Shown here: in pieces, positions 56,190 through 64,000 of the stretch
How positions within the stretch are numbered: the stretch's first letter is position 1
How the letters are laid out: every line of letters begins with the position of its first letter
Source: Bemisia tabaci
Lineage: Eukaryota > Arthropoda > Insecta > Hemiptera > Aleyrodidae
Direction of reading: 5' to 3'
DNA: 64,000 nucleotides
Assembly: GCF_918797505.1 (NCBI RefSeq)
Contig: NC_092798.1
Location: 1,191,501-1,255,500, forward strand
Translations under genes and position numbers: made by a program
The notes under the pieces: generated by a model
Seen by the model: the letters and a program-made list of their open reading frames with translations, nothing else
The model's database searches: none
Told to the model about the DNA's origin: nothing

Positions 56190-56874
56190 AATCACGTAGT
56201 TCCCGATAAAGAAAACAAAGGATTAGTAAGTATCGCATTTGTTGATAATTTTTTTCCAAAAAATTGTCTGCTGGCCATCACGTCATTTTTCAAGTGAAAA
56301 GTTCAAGTCTGCTATACTCACGCTTGATTAAAAATCACACACATCCGGAATGTGAAACGATCCGTTCAATCATCAGTATTAGGAAAAATGTTGTTAATTA
56401 TGAATTTTTCTGCTTACGACAGGGTGCTGTACGTGAATAACCGTAAAGATATAACAAAATCGTAATGAGTTTTCCAGACGGTATTCGATGTCACGTAAAA
56501 ATGTTCAAGTAGAATTTACCTGTTGCAGCGGGACGATTTGGATGAAGAAAAAAATCCATGATAAGTGACAACACAGGAGCAGAGCTATTGTTTTCATCGC
56601 GTTTCAAGAATCCATTAGTTGTGCCGTCATCGAAGCCACTGATCTTTGCGAAGCTCTCTTAGCGGTCCATTATTGGGTCTTGTATTGGTCTCCCGACAAT
56701 TAAGCTAATTAGAGGAAAACTCTTGATTTTCTCCTCGGAGGGCGGCAGCGCGGCAGCGCCCGATGACCCGATATATGTGCTGCGCGGTATAAGTGCTCCC
56801 GAGGGAGTTTTGCAGCGGATGTTTCAAAGTAAACACTCTCGGTCATTCCACTTTTAAGATTAAGACAGCAAAAC
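56190..56874. other. Non-coding; weak TATA-like site
   Basis: GCGGTATAAGTGC (about 56784-56796) lies in a CpG-rich patch (56.73-56.83 kb) and resembles a TATA box. No start codon or exon that fits was found downstream before the next transposon, so I do not call a promoter. Confidence 0.3.
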
Positions 56875-57182
56875 TAGAGTCCCTTTATACTGAGAGTCAA
56901 GACAACACCCTTCATGGAGTCAAAAACGGGAATAAAGATTAAAGAAATTGAACGTTTTTCGTAATCTTTGATCGGCCCATTCTCGAATTCCTTTTTCCGT
57001 TCCTTCCCTCATTCCGTTTGTTCCTTGCCGAACCCGTAATTCCCCGGTCCATTCCAGATTATAATCTTTGCAATCGGTGAAACTGTAATCTTTATTCCCG
57101 TTTGTGACACTGTGAAGGCCTATACGTCAACCAATCAGAAATGGATTCAAATTGTCTTGACTCTCAGTATAAAGAGACTCTA
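56875..57182. mobile_element. hAT-like MITE, perfect 8-bp TSD AGCAAAAC
   Basis: A 308-bp element with ends TAGAGTCCCTTTATACTGAG and (reverse read) TAGAGTCTCTTTATACTGAG, extending through AGTCAAGACAA. AGCAAAAC lies immediately outside both ends (56867-56874 and 57183-57190). The inner arms ACGGGAATAAAGATTA and TAATCTTTATTCCCGT also pair. Single copy in the window. TAGAG ends with 8-bp duplications are common in hAT elements. Confidence 0.92.
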
Positions 57183-57190
57183 AGCAAAAC

Positions 57191-58833
57191 TATAGGCTCC
57201 GCGACCAGACCATGGGATCAAGCATGCCTTTTTTTAAGTGTTTCAACAGTATGTTTGTCGTAGGCAAAGAGTCAAATCAGGCATCATATCAAATGTCTAA
57301 ACAAATCATCAAATATTCTTTACTCAGACTGAAATTCTGATTATTTTGCTGATTTTGGCCTAATTACTTCTCTGATTATGAGAGAAGGAATTCTCTGTGA
57401 AAACTTGCTTCATTCATTTTTTGAATACTTAATTGCACATTTTTATCTCAAAATATGCAGCATTTTTTCTATGAAATAAAGAGTTTTCACAATTTCGCCA
57501 ATTTAGAAAATATAAGGAGCATTTTTTAACGAAAAATACGATGACAGTTTGCGCTTTGATGGATTTTTACTCTGAAATATTGGAAATTCAAGAGGTCTTT
57601 GAGAAAACATGAAAAATCTTGTGAACGCTGAAAATTTGACTTTTTGCCTGGGTATTTGATAAAATTGCCTGATTTGACTATTTGCCTGTGACATATGGAT
57701 GGTGAAACTTCAGAGCATCTCGGTTTGCTACGCTGCAAAAAGTAAACCCCTTCTCAAAATTTATTTTCCACAGGTTGGAAAATATTCATAGTGTCGCTCT
57801 TAAACCTCCTCCCTCCTCCTCAATGTTCTTCTTTATTTAAGTTAACATTTTGCAAATTTTCTATCAAATGTATAAGATCCTCATGGACCCTGACTCGTCC
57901 TTAAAGAAATGACGGAGGATGCAGGTTTATTCAATCCCTGTACAAGCTTGAGTCACCAGTCGAAAACGCCTTCAGTTTCGCGGATACCTCGCACCGCTCG
58001 CACCGGAGTTTGAATATTTGTATCATAAGCTGTCATACAGAATCCTTCGCTTTTCGAACATTCATGAAGTATATTGTCTCGCATTCAGTTTGAAAATGCT
58101 TTATGGGAACTGTCAGCATTGTGCTATGAAAATGTCAAGTAATTCTGTTGGTTCGCTTTCCTTTGATACAATAAAACGGGAGCGGAGATTTTGAAACACC
58201 GCCGTACACGAGATTCTAGTTTTTACACAATTTCACCGTTGATTTGTGACCGTTAGCGGAAAGAAGCAATTTTTTTAAAGGGTGAAAAAAATGAACTTTG
58301 ATTATTCGAATATTACAATTCTATATAATGCCAGGAATTAAATTCCAAGCAATTTAGCCAGTTTTCGATGTACATAAGCAGAGGGTGCGGCGTGGAGTTG
58401 CTTCATTGTCTCATGAGTGAATCATTTTTTTTTCAGAGGACGTATGTCCATCGTAACTCTCGAAATTGCCAAAGACAGGGTTTACTTTTGTACGTGGGTG
58501 GTTGATTACAGGAATTACCTGTATGGAAAACATACTCTTTCAGATCAATTAAATACATAATTGAGGTTCCACTCCGGTGAGATTGTCTAATATTCCTGTA
58601 CAAAATTGATTTGCACCTGTGGCAATTTTTGAACGGCTCAAAGAGTGGACTTGGCGCGCTGATTCGCTAAAGAATTGACTCAGTTTTGAGCTTTGTCCGT
58701 GGCAAATAGATAGTTCGCTAAGCATTTTTTCAAAGCTACTTATTTGAACTTCAAAACTCCAAACTGTCATAACTTAGGTTCAATGTGATCATTCTGGGCT
58801 TGTTTGTGCCAAAATGTTTGTATTTCGACCAAA
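57191..58833. other. Mostly unrecognised; possible family B fragment
   Basis: At about 58185-58250, GCGGAGATTTTGAAACACCG and AATTTCACCGTTGATTTGTG look like one end of family B. The rest is A/T-rich without supported genes. Confidence 0.4.
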
Positions 58834-58987
58834 GGCGTGGCGTGTTTTGCGATCTGTCGATATTTCCCCATTTATAGCTGTGGTAAATAATCGATTATTA
58901 AGGTGTTCGCTGCGAAAACCCTGTTTATCGATACTTCTTCATAGCTTGAAATGCCAGATCGATAAATATATCGCAAAGCACGCCACG
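58834..58987. mobile_element. Family D hAT-type MITE
   Basis: GGCGTGGCGTGTTTTGCGAT at the left and ATATCGCAAAGCACGCCACG at the right, with ATCGATTATTAAGGTGTTCG inside. Only about 7 bp separates it from the next element. Confidence 0.75.
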
Positions 58988-58994
58988 TCACTGA

Positions 58995-59147
58995 TTTCGA
59001 CGGTGAAACTACAGACCACGTATCTCGTTTGTGGTGTTTAAAAATATCCACTCCTTTTTTTTCGAAGAAGAAGATGAAGAAGAAGAAAAAGAAGAAGCAA
59101 AAATTAACATCAGCTCTTGAAATTTTTACAGAATTTTCTTCGTATAA

Positions 59148-59192
<45 letters not shown>

Positions 59193-59306
59193 ATGGGAGT
59201 TATCAAGTATTGACGTTGAGTGGTTTTTCAATTTAAAAAAAAAAGATGACAGGAGGTCTGCAACGTCACAATGCGAGATACGTGGTCTGGTAGTTTCACC
59301 ATCGAT
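58995..59306. mobile_element. Family B-related MITE with long A-run
   Basis: Left TTCGACGGTGAAACTACAGA-CCACGTATCTCG pairs with right (reverse read) ATCGATGGTGAAACTACCAG-ACCACGTATCTCG. The interior holds AAGAAGAAGA repeats and an A-run of about 38 at about 59152-59190. Frames rich in Lys or Phe across it are artefacts. Confidence 0.75.
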
Positions 59307-59307
59307 A

Positions 59308-59405
59308 TGCGTCTCACGCCGGCTAGCGACCGCATTGCGTTTGGCGCAATGCGTGAAGTATTCCTGCACTCTTGCAGGCGCTAATATGCTTTACGCGCTG
59401 ACTAG
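59308..59405 (+). repeat. Solitary copy of the hAT family F internal unit
   Basis: CGCATTGCGTTTGGCGCAAT-GCGTGAAGTATTCCTGCACT and CTTGCAGGCGCTAATATG match the near-68-bp tandem unit found inside the hAT family F elements at 16.8, 46.6 and 54.4 kb, but no hAT ends surround it here. Confidence 0.75.
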
Positions 59406-60277
59406 GGGTCGCGCGATGTTTGGAGTGATTAGAAACGACGATGCAGCTTTAAATTGAAACTGTAGAAACAAAAGAGAGATATAATAAGTTTGAAGAATGA
59501 CTGGTGAAATTGATGAAACGGTCTGATATAAAACGTGGTCTGGTATTTTCACCGTCTATATGCAATTTTTTCCAAGTGGTGCGTAGGTAATGATTCAATT
59601 TCGACTTTTCAATGCGGAGGCTCCTTTCCGTCTGATGTGGAGGACATATTTTACCGTGAGACAAGATTCATAGACACCAAAATTACGCAAATCATCGAGG
59701 AGGTAATTATACTAGGGGGCTACGCCTTCTCCGTAACACTAACTAATTTCTCCCGAGAGAAAATTATTCTCTCCCTAGCAGTATCTTATTACGGCAAAAA
59801 ATCGGCCAAGAGATGAAAAAATCCATGTTAATATATCCGGAACTCTGAGGGATTTTACAGTTTTTCTCAGAAAAAATCCTGGGGAGGTGGGATAAAACTT
59901 TGACTCTTCATTTCGGAATGAGCGCCCGGAAATCAGGAAAATTCGAGGAAATATCATGAAAATTGTCAAGAATCCTAGACACCACGGAAAACTGCAACTG
60001 CGCTGAAGTTGTTGTTTGGCCTATCTCAAAGATTGAAGGCGAGGTAGGAATGCGCGTAGGCTCCATAATATCCGACTTCCTCCGAATTGAATCGGTCATT
60101 CTCAAACAAACTTAAGCGCCAAAATAGGAAATTCGAAAAAAATCCCAGCAGAAATCGTTTTTATGACGCGCTCTGAATTTCAGAGCTAGCGGTGAAATAT
60201 TAAAGCCATGAAGTAATTAAGCACGTTATCAATTATCTTTAGGTTTAAAATGGGTTGATTAAAACGGTGTCTACTAT
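59406..60277. other. Unassigned; one plausible exon-like frame
   Basis: The frame at 59535-59816 (+, 93 codons) has a mixed composition (for example IIEEVIILGGYAFSVTLTNF) and a GAG|GTAATT donor-like site at about 59700, but no recognisable domain or clear acceptor. I do not call a gene. Confidence 0.25.
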
Positions 60278-60532
60278 ACTGCCGTGCCAAGGAAGAACGT
60301 TGTATGAACATTCGAGAGTTGCCAAATTTCCTTCGATAAAATTTTTATTTTTGAGGAAAGTTATAAATATTTTTCCTGTAAATATTCAGAATCTTTAGAT
60401 GAAATTGCGAACAAAATTATCTGAAAAGTTGGGAGAAAAATATTCATAAGTTTACCAGGAAATTTGTATTTTATCAAAGGAAATTTGGCAACGCCTGATG
60501 GTTCATACGGCGTGTTTCCTTAGCAAGGCAGT
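60278..60532. mobile_element. Family A MITE, best-preserved copy
   Basis: Ends ACTGCCGTGCCAAGGAAGAA and CGTGTTTCCTTAGCAAGGCAG, with TATA on both sides, giving a possible TA or TATA duplication. Inner GAACATTCGAGAGTTGCCAA and TTTGGCAACGCCTGATGGTT. A good reference for the family. Confidence 0.88.
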
Positions 60533-60541
60533 ATATTGCTC

Positions 60542-60910
60542 CCCAGATAAGACAGAAATATTTAGCCAATATTTAAAGAATATTGTTTGGATATTTATGC
60601 AATAATTGGACCAATATTGGTTAAACATTGAGCCAATGTTAAAAGTGTACATTACATTTCCTTTTGGCATAAATACTGTGCCAATACTTTAAAATACTGT
60701 GAAATACTGTGCCAATGCTGTGAAACTATTTTTACAATATTTTGGGTAAACATATTATTTTTAAAAATACTAAAAAAAGATTATTTAAATCTTTTTTAAA
60801 AAAATAATTTTGATTAAAATATTATCAAAAAATTGTAAGTATTGTGTAAATATTGCGACAATACTGACAATATTTGCCCAGTATTGTAAAAATATTATGT
60901 CTTATCTGGG
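60542..60910. mobile_element. MITE with CCCAGATAAGACA ends, TSD TC
   Basis: Perfect 13-bp ends (CCCAGATAAGACA) enclose 369 bp made almost entirely of variants of CCAATATT / AATATTG in both orientations, so the interior is strongly self-complementary and very A/T-rich. TC lies immediately outside both ends, suggesting a 2-bp target duplication. Confidence 0.85.
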
Positions 60911-61297
60911 TCGTATTTTCATTTCTGACACTTAAGTCTTTTTGAGAATGTCTGATTGGATTTCAGTGAGAAAACGCTTCTGTCTCTCAACTGAAGAGCA
61001 GGAAACGGACTTGGGACGCCATGGAGCGTCGCGACGCATGGAGGAATGGACGAATGAGATGGAAGCGGGGAGGGCGAGGAGCGGCTAGCGCCGGCGAATT
61101 GATTATGTTTGTGTATCGGCGCGCGGCGCGTCGAGTCATCATTGCCACGCCCCCTTCTTTATCACTCCGGCCGCCCGACGCCGCGCCGCGACTAGATGGA
61201 AAACTCCTTTAATTTCAGCGGATAAACGCTAAAACAACAATGGAGAATTTGCACGAGGGAATGCAATGGAGAATTTGCACGAAAAACTTTAATTGCT
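60911..61297. other. CpG-rich patch
   Basis: 61.02-61.20 kb is CpG-rich (GGCGCGCGGCGCGTCGAGTC) with a short arginine-rich frame from ATG 61021. Also a near-duplicate ATGGAGAATTTGCACGA pair at 61240-61281. No gene is supported. Confidence 0.35.
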
Positions 61298-61798
61298 TGC
61301 ATCGGTGGCAAGTCATTTTTCCTAAAACATTGTTTCCTACTGCAAGTTTTCCTAGTACTTTTTTCCTACAGGTCTTTTGTCCCATCACAGTTGGTCCTAT
61401 GAGTGAAATGTCCTACTGGCTTTTTTCCTAAGGGTGTTTGAACAATCAATTTACAAAAGGGATTTTACGGAAAATTTTTTATGTTGTCAGCAAAACAGTT
61501 GTCACCACTTGAATTTATTAGAAAAGCACAGGTTATCAAATATTTAGGTTATCAGCGAGGGTGTCTCCTAGAGACAAATACAAGTTGCGAGGTTAGGACG
61601 GAAAAATCTCTCTCTGCTCTATACTCATCTTTACGTTTCTATCATTATTAGGACAAACAGTCTTAGGAAAAAAGCCATTGGGAGATCTCACTCGTAGGAC
61701 TTACTGTAATGGGACAAAAAACCAGTAGGAAAAAAGTACTAGGAAAACTTGCAGTAGGAAAAAAATAATTAGGAAAAATGACCTAGCACCGCTTGCAT
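61298..61798. mobile_element. Foldback element with about 120-bp arms
   Basis: The left arm TGCATCGGTGGCAAGTCATT...CCTACTGCAAGTTTTCCTAG...TTTTTTCCTAAG pairs with the right arm CTTAGGAAAAAAGCC...GGAAAAATGACCTAGCACCG. The arms are largely a TTTTCCTA / TAGGAAAA repeat. The spacer (about 61440-61660) is unrecognised. No coding. Confidence 0.8.
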
Positions 61799-62696
61799 CT
61801 GAGTAAGTACATCGCATTTCGCAAAAAGGAACCAGCGTTATGACAGTGCAGTAAAAATGTTGCTTCTTCAAAATCATAAAAAAACATTTCAAAATGGTGA
61901 ATAGTTTTTCTTTCCACCAAAAAATTGTTAATTTTGAAGAGAAATAATTCCATAAAATTAAATACTGTACATATATTATGTATTTTTAGAAGAAAAGAAG
62001 AAGTCGCACGAATTTGAAAACTCTGTAATCGTGTTGGTTCCTTTTTGCTACATACGATCTAGTGCTCAATGAGCTGCGTTCGCAGTATATTTCATGATTT
62101 TTATCCAATTTGGGAAATTTTAGAAAAATAGGTTTGGAAATGAGAAAATCTGCCACGTTGAGACATCTGCAGGCGGCATTTTCCATTGAAACCAGGGAGA
62201 AAACTTGGGTCCCACTAAAATGTCTATATCTCCCTTATTTTTTCATAAAATAACTTTAATTTTTCCGGATTCATACATAATGCATTCCAGTATGACAATA
62301 TGTGATTAGAATTGTTTTAGCTTTGCACAGACAAAAATGTTTGCTTGAAATTGCAAAAATGAAAAATTTTGAAGACATTAAGTCTCAATCCGAGCCATGG
62401 AGAACGACACTCAGAGCCCGTATATTTTTGGGCGTAGGACGCCTTCAATTTGACAGCTAGGCCAGAAAAATCTTACGCGTTTAGAAATTTATGTCCATTA
62501 AACCTATTCAGGAGTTGTGTCTCAGTTTTTTGTGTAATCATAGTGGAATCATAGTGAATCTAACTTGACACTTTTGACTCTTGCTCTATTTGCTTATTCA
62601 AGCCTTCATGATTTATACAATACACATGAACAGATATTTAAAAAATAACGCAAGAAAAATAGGAATTGTTCAAGGAATGACCGGTGTGAATCCAGT
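61799..62696. other. No recognisable feature
   Basis: A/T-rich sequence without repeat ends or plausible exons. Confidence 0.45.
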
Positions 62697-63286
62697 GAGC
62701 TGATTATTGAAATCACACAAAGCTATAGGCAAAGAAAGCTACGCGAAAACGGAGCGATTTCATTGGTGGAGACGGATAGTTGATAGACAAAGCTATAAAC
62801 AAAGAAGAAACAAGGGGTATTGAGGAATCCTTTCGGTGGAAGCGGGTTGTTGCAATGGGCAAAGGAGGTAGGGAATGGACGAACTGGACTGACTAGACCG
62901 CGCTAAGCGGAAAGAAAGGAACCAAACCACATTAACCATTGCCACATTTAATGGGCAATTATATTTTTAACATGAAAACGGCAGTGCAGATTTTTGTGCA
63001 AATTTCAGTGAATTTTCTGCATAGCCCGAAGCAAGTTCCTTTCAATTTCCAAAAAAATCCACACAAACGTTCTCTTGTAGAAAACAGGTTTTGTCAATAA
63101 CTGATGAGGCTTGGTTCCTTTCTGCTTAACGCAGTCCAAATAACGGCAACCCTATAGTTCGTCCATCATTTTCTCTCTTAGTCTATAGGAACCATCCGTT
63201 TCAACCACGGATAGGATCGCTCCATACTCCCTGTATCTTCATTGTCTATTGCTTTGTCTATCAATTTCGATAATGAGCCGGCTGCT
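62697..63286. mobile_element. Large foldback, relative of 7.2-7.5 kb
   Basis: GAGCTGATTATTGAAATCAC...ACAAAGC on the left pairs with GCTTTGTCTATCAATTTCGA...GAGC on the right. Inner TGGAAGCGGGTTGTTGCAAT and GAACCATCCGTTTCAACCAC match the 7.2-kb foldback. A central section (62.93-63.13 kb) contains its own GAAAGGAACC / GGTTCCTTTC pairing, suggesting a nested element. Confidence 0.65.
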
Positions 63287-63364
63287 CTTACGTATCTCGC
63301 AGCTCGTCGCAGACTCCACTTGTAACACGGGAAGGGAGCATTTTGGCTTTCGAGTGCCGAGTGC

Positions 63365-63824
63365 GCCCTAGAGTACCTGTATACGGGAGAGTATTGCCAT
63401 CCCAATCCTTTTACAACATAAAAAGTGTCCCGCTCTCTGATTGATCGGCTATCATGGAGCCCTAAAGTTGGACCTATGTGAACAAACCCCAGCCCCTCTG
63501 CTCCTAGTTTGGCCCGACGTAAAGAAACAAGATGGCGGAAAAGTTGTGCAAAGTCTTAGACGTGATTTCGGAAGTGATAGTTTATTTATATAATATCCAA
63601 CTTCTGAATTGAGTTCGGATTGAACTTTGAAGAATATTTTTGCCGAAAATAAAGCTTTGAGTGTGATTATTATTCATTTCTCAGCCGATGATGCGTGTCC
63701 CTCTGGGTCGGGTTTAGTTACATTGGTCCAACTTTGGAGCTCCACGATAGCCTGAAACTGGTGAACCAATCAGAGAGCGGCACAGAGATGGCAATACTCT
63801 CCCGTACACAGGTACTCCAGCGCG
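63365..63824. mobile_element. Inverted-repeat element with about 110-bp arms
   Basis: Left arm GAGTACCTGTATACGGGAGA-GTATTGCCATC...CCGCTCTCTGATTG...GGAGCCCTAAAGTTGGACC pairs with the right arm (GGTCCAACTTTGGAGC, CAATCAGAGAGCGG, GATGGCAATACTCTCCCGTA). The spacer has AAGATGGCGGAAAAG at about 63530, a short frame of 26 codons in good start context, but nothing recognised follows. Confidence 0.7.
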
Positions 63825-64000
63825 TCCGGTCTCCAGTCGCCCTGACAACAGGCGGTGTCGACACGACGACGACGAAAAGACGAGCTCGAAATCAAATTGT
63901 CGGTAAACATCCCTTTTCACGTCCCGATGGCCCTTCAACCCCACCCCTCCGCGCCGTCCCCGCCACCCTCCGTACGTCGGCCACCCCCGTTTCCTCCCCC

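Noticed and set aside
56784..56860. TATA-box promoter
   Set aside because: A TATA-like motif is present but no initiator, start codon or exon follows before the transposon at 56875.
59535..59816. Coding exon
   Set aside because: Composition is plausible and a donor-like site exists, but there is no acceptor, homology or neighbouring exon to support it.
63533..63614. Short gene starting AAGATGGCGG
   Set aside because: Good start context but only 26 codons, inside the spacer of an inverted-repeat element, with no onward exon seen.

Overview
This window looks like a non-coding, repeat-saturated stretch of an arthropod nuclear genome. It is AT-rich overall, with scattered CpG-rich patches, long A/T homopolymers, tRNA-derived SINEs and several nested DNA-transposon families. 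I see no complete, confidently recognisable host gene, no rRNA, no functional tRNA, no CRISPR array and no prokaryotic operon structure. Several dispersed repeats resemble what I remember of whitefly (Bemisia tabaci, Hemiptera) sequence. That is a recollection, not something tested here. Almost all long open frames are chance openings or repeat shadows and are left out.

The main content is short non-autonomous DNA transposons (MITEs and foldback elements). I grouped them by shared ends and named the groups for use in this annotation only. Family A (about 250 bp, ends CTGCCGTGCTAAGG) has about 11 copies. Family B (ends like CATCGATGG) has at least 5. Family C (ends GGACGTATTTCTG) has 4-bp target duplications and about 6 copies. 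Family D (ends CAGTGGCGTGCTTTG) and family F (ends CAGGGCCGGAT) have 8-bp duplications, as expected of hAT elements. A CACTG-type group appears to have 2-bp duplications. Family E is a dispersed repeat without clear ends. There is also a TTAA-flanked foldback element, a Helitron-like candidate and two copies of one tRNA-derived SINE, one with a perfect 9-bp duplication.

Layout: 0-9 kb holds family A copies, a Helitron-like element with three 176-bp tandem units, hAT family D and a SINE inside a CACTG element. 9-27 kb is a dense field of families A, B, C and F plus foldbacks. 27-35 kb is quieter, with tandem repeats, a CpG-rich promoter-like patch at 32.5-33.1 kb and three CACTG elements. 35.8-36.0 kb carries seven consecutive GC-rich triloop hairpins. 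40.7-43.2 kb is a very large inverted repeat with essentially identical 0.6-kb arms around a 1.26-kb spacer that contains a plausible exon. 46.2-48.1 kb is a hAT element carrying a nested Mutator-like (MULE) element with a broken transposase, the only recognisable protein homology in the window. 49-64 kb has further MITEs and foldbacks, a 29-bp perfect palindrome and a small promoter-plus-exon candidate at about 55 kb.

The nesting gives a relative chronology: SINE inside a CACTG element, CACTG inside hAT-D, family C inside the TTAA element, MULE inside hAT-F, family B inside family A. In several cases the interrupted host element serves as an internal empty site, so target-site duplications can be read directly from the window.
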